DNA from: Cerioporus squamosus
Taxonomy: Eukaryota; Basidiomycota; Agaricomycetes; Polyporales; Polyporaceae
DNA: 64,000 nt
Direction: 5' to 3'
NCBI GenBank assembly: GCA_022592435.1
Contig: JABYQS010000065.1
Location: forward strand, 62,001 to 126,000
In this document: positions 32,001 to 43,426 of the stretch, piece by piece
How the letters are laid out: each line of letters starts with the position of its first letter
How positions within the stretch are numbered: position 1 is the stretch's first letter
Position numbers and translations under genes: made by a program
The notes under the pieces: model-generated
What the model was told of the DNA's origin: nothing
Database searches by the model: none
What the model saw: only the letters and a program-made list of their open reading frames with translations

Positions 32001-35000
32001 AGTTCATGCAAGTTGTTCTGAGGGACTACAGGCGCCACAGCGTCCATCTATACGCAACGCTCCGGAGTGGTCGCAGTGCCGACCCCGACCGTCAATCACT
32101 TCCCCCGCGCGCGCCAGGAACCCCCCAGCGACGACCTCCTACCTTCTCTATCGACCTTACCTTATCTATGCGCTCCTTCGCCTTCACTGCCGCCGCCGAG
32201 CAGCTCTTGTTGCGCTTCAAGAACGCAGGCATCACATATGTATCCACATCCTTGGTAAACTCCCCTTCACACGAGCACCCGATCTGGGACACATCAACGA
32301 ATCATTCCCTCATGTTCGGTACCGCAACCTTCGAGGCGTGCTCGTCGGCCAACGTCGCGCACCCAAAGGAGCAAGCCCTTGCTTCCTTGACCTTCGCGGA
32401 CGGCAAAGTCAGCGTTGTGCTGCAGCAAGACGTGCACCGAAACCTCACTTGCCGTGTCCTCACTGGAGTTCGGAAGGCCCACCTTGACGTACCACGGAGT
32501 GTCCTCCGCTTGTACCGATTCGTTGAGAATTGGCGAGCCGAGTACCTGCCTGGTATTAACGCGACAATTCAAGCACTCCTGGCCGAAATTCGTAGCTCCC
32601 CGAAGGCCTCGAGTCGAACCCCGTCCCATGCTTCCCATGCCCCAAAGATACTTACTCTCCAAATTCAGGCATCGGTCACATCTACAAAGGCTACCCTTCA
32701 GGTCATGCATGGCACATGGCTTTCGTGGGAGGTACGCGAGACAATCGCGTTCTTGCTGAATGATGCTCGTCGCAAAGGCTCTCATCTCTTTGGTCTGCAA
32801 ATGGGTCCTCATGTCTTCGAGATTTCCAAGTCTCGTGGCGGGACTCTTCCTTCCTCGAGTGGCGGGATCCGCTTGGAGCTTCCTACCGTTACTTTGCGCG
32901 GCCGATACGACGGTACCGGGATTCAGGGCCTGGCGCTTGTCGACTTCTTCCATGTTACTGTTCGACCCTCCGACTGGGATACGCTTCTTTCTGTTCAGCA
33001 GAAGTCTGGCCAAGACTTCAACGACCTCATCCACATCATTGAACAGTCGCGTCAGAAGAAAGCTCCTCCCCCTTCGCCTACACACGCCACGGATAAGCTC
33101 GACAAGAGACCATTCAAGTTCAACGGCTCATTGAAGATGAAGGGCTTCCGGGTGGGTCTCGAGGGTCTCACCTCCACGTTGTTTCTGGAGTGCGACGACA
33201 TAAGCGGTGGGGTGGGGAATCACGGTCGCTCCCTGTGGCATGTGAGGCTATCAGATTTAGCCCTTTCCCTCGCCTCGCAACTGTCCATCGGGGCGCCATC
33301 GCATCGGGATCGAAGGTCAGCCTTCGTTCGTGTGGACATCGAGGCCAGCATGGGCCGCAAGGCGCATACCCCTGCGCAGCACCTCCAAATCACCGTCGCG
33401 AAGATTCATGCGGTCATGCAACCGAGCTCGATAGGTGAACTAGGCGACTTCGTCGATCATCTGCAGGTACGCACTCTACCCTTGATGCATGTGCCTGACT
33501 CACCCATGCTAAGGCTGAGGTCCTCATTCGCCGGGAACAACGGGCGAACGATCTCGAGGAATTCAAAGAGAAGACGAGGAGTTTGATGAAATCCTTCGAC
33601 ATCAAAATTGGGGAACAGAAGACGGCATCGGAGAAGTCCCTGCTGGAGTTGTACACTTTCGGCCTGATTATCAAGAATATCGGCGTCGCCTTCCCCTTGA
33701 CCCTTGCGCGAGACCTGCAGATGCCACGCTCCGGAAGTCACGACGATAGCGCTGTCCGTGCCTTCCTGTTCTCGATCAAGACACTGGAATTTGACACACA
33801 ACTTGGAGAGAACGGGCAAGCATCTATGACAGGCTTTTCCTTCCAGTTTGTAACCCGGTATGATATATCGTCGTCTCGCACATCATAATGTCTAGCTCAC
33901 TGTAATGTGACAGGTTCAAACAAGGGAACCCCGCCGATTTCTCCGGGGAGAACCACAAGACTCGCAACAGGCTCGTATATCCAGAGATGACTGCCTTCTT
34001 GCGTTCAGAACGTGTCGCCGACGACCGACGTGTTTGCGTTGGGGCAGAAGTCAGCGGCTTCGTACTGGATATCGACTCTTCCATACCAGACTTCGTATCC
34101 TCCTTGCTTGACGTGTATCGCAGGGGCAAGGATCGTGTCGAGCGTCTCGCGAGCAGTGCCCCTCGTTCCTCTCCGAGTACGGAGTCTGTTACACCCACCG
34201 AACCTCCCCATGTCGACGAGCGGTATAGCGCTCTTCCCACATCCAATATCCTTGCCTCTCTGACTTTCGCTAGCGGGAAGGTTCGCATGCATAGCAAGGA
34301 GTCTGGTTCCCACCCACCCCGCAATCGCCCACTCTCCACCCTGCTATATGGTCGCTCGGAAGACTCAAACGGCGCGGAAGAGTTCAATCTTCCTGAAGTC
34401 TCCGTATGGGGCGAGTTTCGGGCAACTCCTGCTGCGCAGAAACTCGCGAAGTCGCAGTCCGCAGAGCCCTCCACACTGGTGTTCAAGACCACCATCCACT
34501 CCAGTCAGAACACGCTCCGTCCTACTCTTCTCCCCTTCCTTACGGAGCTCATGGCCAAAGTCGAGGACCATATGCGTACCACTCACCCGCGAGGACCCCA
34601 GGCATCTCCGGGCCCACGTCCTCATGGTCTCCTGCCACCCCTTACCACCGCTATCCCTGCACCAATGGAGGAGCCACTGAGTCGTTCAACTGACCCCGTG
34701 TCTAGTATGAAGATCAGTTTCAGCCTACGCATCGACCAGTCGAAGCTCTTCCTCACATGTCGACCAGACGCCAATGTCATTGGGGGCTTACACTGGGACA
34801 GTGGAGGGTTCATCATCAATATTGCTCCCGGTGCTCGTCGGGTCTCCTTTACGGGCACCGTTGGAGGCCTCAGTGTTTCACTCAAGCATGGTTTCTTGAG
34901 CGAGGACTGTGTCAAACTGGACGCTCGGAATCTCAACTTCACCATCGGCTTCGCCAAGTTACAGCCAGAAGGTGGACGAACCATGAGTTCCGTTTCAGTC

Positions 35001-37058
35001 GTCATGGACACGGAGTTCGCTGGAGGCCTGCGCTTCTCCCGATTTCAAGACGTCCTCTGCTTCAAGGCGGTCTGGCTGGACCGGATCCCCGCTTTCAGTG
35101 GAGGATCAGCCCTCATATCCACCGAACGACCTTCGAATCCCCCAGCTCCCTCCCTACCCCGAATCCCGCTGCCTCATCGAACAAACAGGAGCTTACCACG
35201 GCGGTCCTTATCCGCCTTCGTCGGGTTGAATTGGACGTCGATCTCGGGCAGTCGATAACCACTGTGAAGCTTACCTTGGACGATACTTTGGTCCGTACAA
35301 AGATTTCAGAGACTTTGTCAGAGCTGTCTCTGGCTATAGGCAACTTCTCTATCGTCGCAATTGGCAATCTCGCCGGCCACGCCGAGATGCCTGACTTCCA
35401 ATTCCAGACGGTGCGCAAGAGCAACAGCCACTCTGCGAAGGAGGCTGGCGGTCGGATGTTGGATTTGACAATGACTAGTGGCGTCTTCGTCGTCAAGCTT
35501 GACTCGGAATATCATGAGCTCATTCAATATCGGTGCGTCTTGCTTGTTGTATTGGCCATTCAGCCGTGGCGTACCAGCTTATTCGCACCACAGCGCCGAG
35601 CCGATCTCAATCTACATTTATGACGACTGGTCCAAGATAGCGTCCAATGTTCCCGTTGAGGACAGACGCGTTACCCTCGACTTCGTAGTCACTGGAACGG
35701 ACGTCCTTGCGATTATGACAGTGGGCACGATACCGAAGCTCGTGTCTTACGTCAACAAATTCCGTGTCAACCTGGAGACACAGAAGGAAGGCGCCGCTAG
35801 GGAGTCGAAGGCGTTCCGCATCGCTAATGCGCCCAAGCCCGATAACCCGCTCTCCGCTGTCGCCAACGCCGTGTTCAAGTCTGCGCGTTCTCGACTTAAG
35901 GAACACGAAACGGGACTGTCGTACGTCATCGCACAGCGTATGAGCCTCAAACTAAAGCTCTTGCGGTTGATCGTCTTTCCTCGCTCTATGCGCGATCATG
36001 AGCTTGCCCAATTCGTCGGCGAGGACATCCACGCCCGCTTGCAGCGTCTCATTCTGTCAGAAAAGGAACCTGCCAAACGCGATCTTCATCTCTATTTCTC
36101 CGGGATCACGATCTCGAAGGTCACTCATCTACACCACACCCTGGTACCCAAGGAGCAGCCCGTCGATAGCAGAACATGGCTCTCGACCCTCGTGGCCAAC
36201 TCTCCCGAAGCCATCATTTTCGGGCTGCCGTCGATGGACATGCAGATGCTGTCCGAAGAGACGCAAGAGGTCAGGGCCGAGGAGACGAAGCGCACGCTTG
36301 CATACGACTTCAGCTCCAGCTTCTCCAAAGCGGGCGTCAAGGACGCGGAGGACATCTACATTTCCCTCAACATGTCGCTCTACTCGTGGTTGACCGTCCT
36401 CCGCAAGACCTTCGCGCGTGAGATGGAGCAAATACAGCTGTCCGCGGATACCCGTGTAGCCGGCGCTGCCCAAGCTGCCCAGGCGCTACGCAAGAAGCAC
36501 GACGGCGGAGCATCGACCGCCGTCTCACCAGTGGACCGGGAGCACAGTGGTTTCGCCGATGTGGTCAACGCTGTCCGTACGCGCCCTAGAGCTCGGGGAT
36601 CAATATCGTCGAGACAGATTCCCCTCGCTGTGCACTCCATGGACGACGTCCATGCGGCCGTTCCGCACATGCACGCTACCCCGCAGTCGCCCGCCGCCCT
36701 CCCCCCTTCCACGCGGCTCAAGTCACCGACATCCGCGACGTTCGCAGGAGCAGAGTCCGCAGGCACTTCTGCACCTGGAACTGAGAAGAAGCAGAAACCC
36801 ACAGGGCTGGTGTATGCGCCTCGAAGCCGCAAGATCGAGCGCCTGACGATGCGGCAACTGGGCGAGGCAACGCCAGACGTCATGCATCCATTCTTCATGA
36901 AGAAGGCGGGCTTCAATCTGGAAGACTCGCTTCCGCAATACGTGCACGAGTACGCGACGATGCCTACGGAGGAGATCATGAAGGCGCTGTTGAAGCTCTA
37001 CAGCAAGCAGTTGACGAGGAGTGCGACCGATTACCCCGTGAGTCCGGAGTTAGAATAG
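26037..37058 (+). CDS. CSF1: CSF1 / BLTP1-type bridge-like lipid transfer protein
   Basis: Giant hydrophobic-groove protein that moves lipids at ER contact sites; yeast Csf1 is needed for cold fermentation and GPI-anchor/lipid homeostasis. Start MTLNVVLLVVCVCIVLG with an N-terminal membrane anchor (residues about 5-40). The family-defining RBG start follows after an intron: HFSTLAGRILIKDLRYHSSN, LSWRYWLR and HISVQGLEWFMYNRTAAYDSI. Further conserved blocks are FFPPTFANSQPTPRLKPGD, LKWNGVRQWTFAISLRQPCF, DIDMHNYTFNFYVNDHN-like text and FTHGAHMPFNKYRPEA. The C-terminal LKLLRLIVFPRSMRDHELAQF and a final ALLKLYSKQLTRSATDYP complete the set. About 25 short introns are placed in phase wherever I checked. 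The product is roughly 3,200 aa, comparable to yeast Csf1 (about 2,960). No internal frame break was found in the joins checked. A Ser/Pro-rich disordered insert lies near the C-terminus. Confidence 0.92.
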
Positions 37059-37271
37059 AACCACTTGAGTACTGTATACCTCACACGCGTAGCACCGTTA
37101 TATATCTTCCAGGGTTTGTTTGGGAGGATCGGCCTCTGTAGTATGTACCTTACTAGTTCACGTACCATACCTTACCGCTATGTAGTGTCCTGTTTTGGCC
37201 GGCGCGTCGGAAGAAGCGAAGACGTTTCAGTCCGATCCGGAGAATAAATCAGGGAACTATATGACAACAGG

Positions 37272-38242
37272 TTACTTGGCGGAGCCGCCAACGCCGACGT
37301 TGAATACACTGAGAAGAGCAAAGCATCCATATAGCAGTCCGATGGGGTACGCCAGCAATAACCGCTGTTCGGACATACGCAGGACCGCGACAAATATGGT
37401 GGACGCCGCGTATGTGCACCACAAGATAGATAGCGTGGATAGCATATAGCCCACTGTACCACTGTACGGATGCCCTGGTTAGTAACCATTCAGTTCAATG
37501 GATTGGGGAGACTTACTCCAAGGTGACAACCACACTGAGCGCCCCAACTGCGACCATGGGTAGCAGACAGTAACCGAGTACAGAGACCACACGGTACGCG
37601 TCGATGCCCTTTTCTGACATGAGATTGAGGAGGGTATAGATGGATAGCGAACCGAGCACCCCGACGCCATAGATGTATCCGAACTGTGGTTTCCCAGACT
37701 GCACTCACACACAGTGAGCGTAGGAACGCAGGCTAGAGCAAGACAAACTCACAAAGAGTAGGAATGTACCGAAGCAGAAGACGAACAAGAGTGGACCCGC
37801 GAGGTCCGCATCGTCCATTATGTGTTCGTCCACCGTTCGTAAGGGATTCAGCACGGCAAGGGATTTGGCGCGTATATGCGAGAAGTTGATCCCGAGTTCT
37901 GACGAGTAGTCCTTGAGTTGCGAATCAGATGTATGTAGGTTGATCGAACGTACCTTCCAGCAGCGGTGGCTCGCCCTCGAATCCTCCCGTCCCGAACGCT
38001 GTCCACCATCCTCCCGCTGGCTGTATGTTCCCAGTGTACCCGGTACCCTGCTGTATCGACCCCTGCGCGCCCATGTGACCCTCCAAGCTCGAGCGCGAGC
38101 CCGTGTAGAAGCTGCTCCCAACCGGACTCGGCGCGTAGAACTGAAGTGGTACGCCAGGTTGGGGAGCGACCGTGGCGTGTTGGGAGTAGTACTGGCTCTG
38201 CGACGAGCCCGCGCCGTACCCTGCGTTGTTGTCCTGCCACAT
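37272..38242 (-). CDS. YIP1: YIP1 (YIPF5/7) Golgi membrane protein
   Basis: Five-TM Yip1-family protein that binds Ypt/Rab GTPases and Yif1 for COPII vesicle budding and ER-Golgi traffic. Start [19 protein letters not shown]: a Gln/Gly/Tyr/Pro-rich cytosolic tail of about 95 residues, ending in the signature EGEPPLLE. Splicing continues into [19 protein letters not shown] and [20 protein letters not shown] (TM1), then [39 protein letters not shown] and [18 protein letters not shown]. It ends [30 protein letters not shown] and [14 protein letters not shown] are diagnostic. There are about four introns. The gene is convergent with CSF1 (213 bp between stops) and divergent from NSA2. Confidence 0.92.
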
Positions 38243-38453
38243 CGTTGTCGTTGTCGTGCACGTCGCCGAGAACTAGGAAGGAGTAGGATAAAGACCAGTC
38301 GACCACGTTTGAGTACGAGCTGGCCGGCTGCGCGAGACGTGGACACAGAACCTGTACTGACGTCACGTGCGCAGACTTTTCAGTGCGATCGGTAGGCGCT
38401 CGTTTTCTGCTCTCTACCGTCAGGTTCTCCTCCTCCTCTCCTCCCCCTTCGCC
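38243..38453. promoter_or_regulatory. Bidirectional promoter YIP1/NSA2 (211 bp)
   Basis: Very short shared promoter. It holds a composite TGACGTCACGTG element at 38358-38369 and pyrimidine-rich DNA just before the NSA2 ATG. Confidence 0.6.
38358..38369. promoter_or_regulatory. Composite CRE/E-box (TGACGTCACGTG)
   Basis: A full palindromic CRE (TGACGTCA) overlaps a full CACGTG E-box by two bases. In fungi these are bound by bZIP (Atf/CREB type) and bHLH (Cbf1/centromere-binding type) factors respectively. Their overlap at the centre of a shared promoter suggests mutually exclusive binding. The binding factors are inferred. Confidence 0.5.
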
Positions 38454-39531
38454 ATGGTACGTTGTTCCTCGTCTCTCGCCGCACGAAAGCGCTAACATAA
38501 CCCTCGCTATTTAGCCTCAGGTACTATTGAACTGGAACCTCATCTAGATTGTGCAAGTAACTCACATCGCTTGTTTGACAGAACGAGTATATCGAGGAGC
38601 ATATCAAGCGACATGGTCGCCGGTTGGACTACTTCGAGCGGAAGTGCGTCTGCGGTTCTCTCACTCATCTGGAAGCTTGTTGACGTTCATTGGACTTTCA
38701 GGCGGAAACGTGAGGCTCGTGCCGTCCACCGTGCATCCGCGACCGCTCAGAAGGCCTTCGGTCTGAAGGCGAAGCTTCTCCATGCCAAGCGCCATGCTGA
38801 GAAGGTGCAGATGAAGAAGACCCTCAAGGCGCATGACGAGCGCAATGTCAAGCAGAAGGACTCGTCATCTGCACCGGAGGGAGCACTGCCTACGTACCTG
38901 CTGGACCGTGAAGGGCAGAAGGATGCGAAGGCGTTGTCGACCGCTATCAAGGAGAAGCGGAAAGACAAGGCGGCCAAGTATGCGGTGCCTCTCCCGAAGG
39001 TCAGGGGCATTGCGGAGGATGAGATGTTCAAGGTGATGCGGACGGGCAAGAGCAAGAAGAAGGCGTGGAAGCGGATGGTGACGAAGGCGACGTTTGTGGG
39101 TGAGGGCTTCACGCGGAAACCGGTGAAGATGGAGAGGTTCATCCGGCCTATGGCACTTCGCTACAAGAAGGCGAATGTCACGCACCGTACGTTCGTTTTC
39201 CTGGTTCTTCCCTTGCCCTACCTCATCGTCCTCTTCGACTTCAACAGCCGACCTGAAGGCTACCTTCCAACTGCAGATCCTGGGTGTCAAGAAGAATCCT
39301 CAATCACCCATGTACACGCAGTTGGGTGTCCTGACGAAGGGAACGATCGTCGAGGTGAACGTCTCCGAGCTGGGTATGGTCACTGCGGGTGGAAAAGTCG
39401 TGTTCGGCAAGTACGCACAGATCACCAACAACCCCGAAAACGACGGTTGTATCAATGCCGTACTGCGTAAGTCTATGCTCTATACACCACTTTCCCCTCG
39501 ATACTGATGGTGCACCCCCTTAGTCGTCTAA
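38454..39531 (+). CDS. NSA2: Ribosome biogenesis protein NSA2
   Basis: Nucleolar eS8-like factor required for 27SB pre-rRNA processing and 60S subunit assembly. The spliced start reads [20 protein letters not shown], matching the universally conserved NSA2 N-terminus. Only the ATG lies in exon 1 (38454-38456). Exon 2 is a 6-nt microexon CCTCAG (38515-38520, Pro-Gln), and exon 3 starts at 38582. Next are [33 protein letters not shown], a [12 protein letters not shown] block, the basic middle ([20 protein letters not shown]) and [20 protein letters not shown]. The eS8-like end ([38 protein letters not shown]) closes after a last intron with LV-stop. The length is about 260 aa, as expected. Confidence 0.95.
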
Positions 39532-39861
39532 TGACCCCTATGCACCACACCCCACTTCACGCCACGGTATCCAGTAGAGTAGCTCTCTTCCACTACACGT
39601 CAATCCTCTCGCTGTCTATGTCTCATGTAGCATCTTGTAATATCATGCTTATGGCGGATTCTGTGCCTGCTGACGGGTAGCTTGTGCTTACTTGCTCGTG
39701 AGGGGGACTCCGCTCTGGTGTCCAAACATGCTGTGTACGAGACCAGTACGAACTTTATACCGCCAGAGTTGCGCAAGCGCCGGCCGTTGTGGCAACCCTC
39801 ACCTGGACTCTCACTACAATCGGTTGGAACTCTCAGCATATCCGCCACAACTGCCGCTATC
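39532..39861. other. Intergenic NSA2 3' / PRKRIP1 promoter
   Basis: An open frame continues upstream of 39862 in phase with the next gene, but the conserved part begins at the ATG at 39862. Nothing else can be supported. Confidence 0.4.
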
Positions 39862-40604
39862 ATGTCTGCTTCACCTGCGCCGTCTCCATCACCTGCTCCC
39901 GGTGGCTCTGGTCATCGTCATGCCTCTACGCCGCTTGATAAACAGCGGGCACAGCTGGAGAAACTGCTGAAGGACCCAGCGAAGCCCGCATATGTTCCCC
40001 CGCCACCGAAAGAGAAGAACATCCGCCCACCGCGGGAGATGATGAAGAACGTGCAGGGGTCTAGTGCGGGAGCAGGTAGCGGGGAGTTCCATGTGTATAA
40101 GGCCAGCAGGCGGAGAGAGTACGAGCGACTCAAGATGATGGAGGAGCAGGCGCAGAAGGTACGTCGTAAGCCGACGACCCCTTGACCACTATTGACATGC
40201 GCTACTCTGGCGTCATGCAGGAAACCACTGCTGCAGAATTCGAGCGGAAGAAGCGGGAATGGGAGGAGGCGGCCGAGGCGAAGACGGCGAAGAACAGGGC
40301 GAAGCGGCAGAAGAAGAAGGAGCGCGCGAAGGGAAAGGGCACGGAGAAAGACAAAGATACGGACGCAGCGGGCGGCGCAACTTCGGGAGGGAATGGAGAC
40401 CAGTCCGACGTGCCGTTCAAGAAGAGGCGGCTCGTCAGCGGCAAGGAGTTGGTATTTCGGCGGCCGGGTGAGGAGGACGAAGATGACGAGGAAGAGGACG
40501 TGGGCCCCGAGCCTGCGCCCGCGGCCACCGTGCCATCCTCGGCCGATGCGCCGCCTGTCCCCATCGTGGACGCCCCGAGGATAACAATTATCGAAGACGA
40601 TTAA
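39862..40604 (+). CDS. PRKRIP1-like (DUF1168) spliceosome-associated protein
   Basis: DUF1168 proteins, including human PRKRIP1, are long-helix components of catalytic-stage spliceosomes. The start is MSASPAPSPSPAPGGSG (39862). Hallmarks are YVPPPPKEKNIRPPREMMKN, then GEFHVYKASRRREYERLKMM (family F-H-V-Y-x8-R-R-E-Y) and, after one intron (about 40159-40219), FERKKREWEEAAEAKTAKNR and AKRQKKKERAK. The last two form a long basic helix with K-T-A-K-x-R-A-K-R-Q. The C-terminus is acidic (EEDEDDEEED) and low complexity. The length, about 225 aa, is normal for fungi. Confidence 0.85.
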
Positions 40605-40936
40605 CCCTGGATCTCCACCTATTTCGCTTGCCTTTGGTGCTCATAAGTATGCGCAACTCAGGATGCCCGCAAGATATCCTGCGTAGGATAATGCGGACGT
40701 GGGTGTGTAGATGATGGTGTATGGCTGACCTGTACTCAATTGCATCTACGTCAGTGACTTATGCATTCCGCACGAATGTGCGAGGTTCTGCACCCACCTG
40801 CGAGGGGCAAGGTCAACCTCGCTGGAACGATTGTCGCGCTTTTTCTGACGTGAGGTTCTGCATTCATTCGCTATCCGAGTATCTCCAACTACAGTGGCTT
40901 CTGCCTCTGCAATGACGACATCTGAACAATACCTCG
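40605..40936. other. PRKRIP1 3' flank, no gene
   Basis: No supported coding sequence up to the left edge of the tandem duplication. Confidence 0.4.
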
Positions 40937-41273
40937 AGCTTCTTAGGACCTTTTGACCGCCCGAATAGTCTAACGCAGTTGCCCAAGGGTATCTTCAACT
41001 ATCCGAGTCGCCGCAATTGGACAGCACGCGATGCTCGTGATCTCCGAATCATCGCATCGGCCTGCAACGCCTCGCAGGGACACATTCCATTCATTCCGAG
41101 GTAGATCCCATATATTCTCCAGGGACAGCAGTACGGATACTTATCGCAAGCATACCACAGTACCAGCCGACAACCACGCACCGTCTGAACTTCCTCGTAT
41201 ATGAAGGCTCGGTCATGGGAGCTAGGCCGCTTCCCTGTGCTCGATAGCTCGCTTGCACTAGCCCACATCCAAC

Positions 41274-42415
41274 ATGTTCGTCTCTGCTGCTGTTGTTGCA
41301 CTTGCTGTTGGTGTCAGCCAGGTCGCCGCTCACGGTGGTGTCCTCAGCTACTCCATCAACGGCCAGACCTACGACGGGTACGTCAACCAACCCCTGGACA
41401 GTTCGCAAAAAGAGCCGGCTGACCCTACGCCACAGGTTCTTGGCGTACAACAAGCCAGCCGGCCAGAGCAGCATCCAACGCGAGTGGGATACCTTCAGCC
41501 CCATCACTGATGTCACCGACCCTCACCTTGCTTGCAACACAAACGGCGCGAGTCGGCTCGGGCTAGAAGTCGGCGACTGTAGCCGCCGGTTCCAAGGTCA
41601 CTGCGTACTGGAAGTGTGTGACTAGTGCGATTCGCACGTCAAGCGCAGCGACTGATAGGTTCATGCAGTGACTGGGGACATAGCATCGGTCCTGTCATGG
41701 TCTACATGGCCAATTGCAACGGCGCGTGTACGAGCTCGACGCCGTCGTCCTTGAACTGGGTGTGTTCCACACCGCTTTACACAGTGTCTGTCGTGATCTG
41801 ATGGTTTGTTGCTGCTTGCAGTTCAAGATTGATGAGGCTGGTCTCATCTCCGGGTCCCTGCCTAGCGGATTGTGGGGCATGGGTGAGCTGGTCGCTAACA
41901 ACAGCAGGTCAGACCATTTCGCAAAGTTGTGCCCGAAACGGTGTGCTGAAATCTTTATCGCGTAGCTGGACCTCGACCATCCCCTCTTCGCTCGCACCCG
42001 GCGAGTACTTCATCCGCCACGAGGTGAGCTCTCATGATGGCGGATTGGCGGGGTACTAGAGGTACTCATTCGTCTGCATAGCTCCTCGCCCTCCACAGCT
42101 CGTACCAGCCACAATTCTACCCGGAGTGCGCGCAACTCATCGTTACGGTAAGTGGCCTCTGCCTACACCCCAGAGGATCCTCTGCCTCATGCGTTGCGTC
42201 CTTCCAGGGATCTGGCAGCGCCCAGCCTTCTGGCTCGTACCTCGTCAAGATCCCCGGTGCGTACTCGATGTCCGACCCCGGCGTCGGCATTGACGTCTAC
42301 AATCAGCCGGTAAGTGACCATTGATTGTACGGACACCACCACCATTGACTCACTGCATTCATCGCAGAACGTTTTGAACTACACCATTCCGGGACCGCCT
42401 GTCTGGCACGGATGA
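41274..42415 (+). pseudogene. AA9 LPMO pseudogene (unit A copy)
   Basis: Full-length copy of the AA9 gene in unit B with the same exon layout: signal peptide MFVSAAVVALAVGVSQVAA, mature N-terminal HGGVLSYS, FLAYNKPAGQSSIQREWDT, and the axial-Tyr region PQFYPECAQL. It is disabled. A 2-bp deletion near 41553 (AGT-CGG against AGTCTCGG in the sister) shifts the frame. In the ancestral frame, a CAG codon has become TAG at 41564-41566. The TATA box is also damaged: TATATGAA at 41198-41205 against TATATAAG in unit B. The remaining exons and the metal-ligand region (WGHSIGPVMVYM) are still well preserved, so inactivation is recent. The missing residues are not reconstructed here. Confidence 0.85.
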
Positions 42416-42894
42416 GTTCGCGCGGACGAGGAGCGGTATACGAATTGAGATATCACCCATGTAGACTCAACTTACGCCGTGACTCGATGTTATTGCCTAT
42501 AATCCGACAATGGTCAGAGCAAGTTAGACATGCTTCATGGAGCGGCTCTCCTTAGACGCTTCCGAATCAGCCTGAAGACTGCTATGATCACAGACATTGC
42601 TGAAGGCTGTTGTCCCTCATGAGAGGTGCTAGTGACATGCTCTCGCTTGGTGAGATGCGATGAATTGTGTATGTGAGGTTGATATGATCTCACTCGCCTG
42701 CCAGCCTGAGCTCCTGCCAGCTTTGGTCCGAGGAGGTCCGAGCGCCCCAGAGAAGCGCCCGTGCCACATCTGTTCAATCTCTACAGTAGCGACTGGTTGC
42801 AACTTGTCTCCCCTAGGCAGACGATTGACGGGTGCCAACGAAATATTCCGCTCCTGTCGCGTGCGAACGGGGCTGCGCGGCGCCATTTGAGACA

Positions 42895-43098
42895 TGCGCG
42901 ATGAGTCCATAAGTACCCGCTCAGTGGACGACTCTGAGGTATGAGCGGCTCGTGGCTTGAATGCGTTGCTGATAGTACTGTCCTCTATCTTCCTCGATTG
43001 AAAGAGCCTTCCTCGAGCTCGGTGGCACCTTCAGAAGACGAACTGAGCAGAGCTCTCAAACAAGCGTGCCTCGCCCTCCAGGCAATCGACCATTTGCT
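42895..43098 (+). pseudogene. Relic of the SET-gene 5' end inside unit A
   Basis: This aligns with the SET gene leader at 45125-45343: GATGAGTCCATA, GGCTCGTGGCTTGAAT.CGTTG, CTGTCCTCTATCTTCCTC and TCAGAAGACGAA..GAGC. The position of the SET start codon (45306) is GTG here (43066-43068) instead of ATG, and the coding similarity ends within about 40 bp. It is a promoter/5'-UTR fragment, not a gene. Confidence 0.7.
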
Positions 43099-43350
43099 AG
43101 CTTCTCGGGACCATTTGACCTCATAGGGCGCACAGAACTTGAAGTTGCCCAAGAGCTTCTTAAACCATATGAGTCGCCGCAATTGGACAGCACGCGATGC
43201 TCGTGACCTCCGAATCATCGCATCGGCCTGCAACGCCTCGCTAAAACACACTCCACTCAATCCGAGGTAGAACCCATATATTCTCCAGGCACAGCAGTAC
43301 GGATCATTATCGCAAGCATACCACAGCGACGCACCGTTCATCGTTCCTCG

Positions 43351-43357
43351 TATATAA
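43351..43357 (+). promoter_or_regulatory. TATA box of the intact AA9 gene
   Basis: TATATAA lies 76 bp upstream of the ATG at 43427. The corresponding site in the pseudogene copy is mutated to TATATGAA. Confidence 0.65.
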
Positions 43358-43426
43358 GGGCTCGGTCATGGGAGCTAGGCCGCTTCCCTGTGCTCGATAG
43401 CTCGCTTGCACTAGCCCACATCCAAC

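Larger units (their letters stand above)
40937..43098 (+). repeat. Tandem duplication unit A (about 2.2 kb)
   Basis: Unit A contains promoter, AA9 gene, intergenic DNA and a relic of the SET gene 5' end. It matches unit B (43102-45343) along its length. Landmarks shared by both are GAGTCGCCGCAATTGGACAG (about 41013 and 43171), the AA9 exons, GAGAAGCGCCCGTGCCAC, and the GAGCTCTCAA..CAAGC block. Coordinates are approximate because the edges have diverged. Confidence 0.85.
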
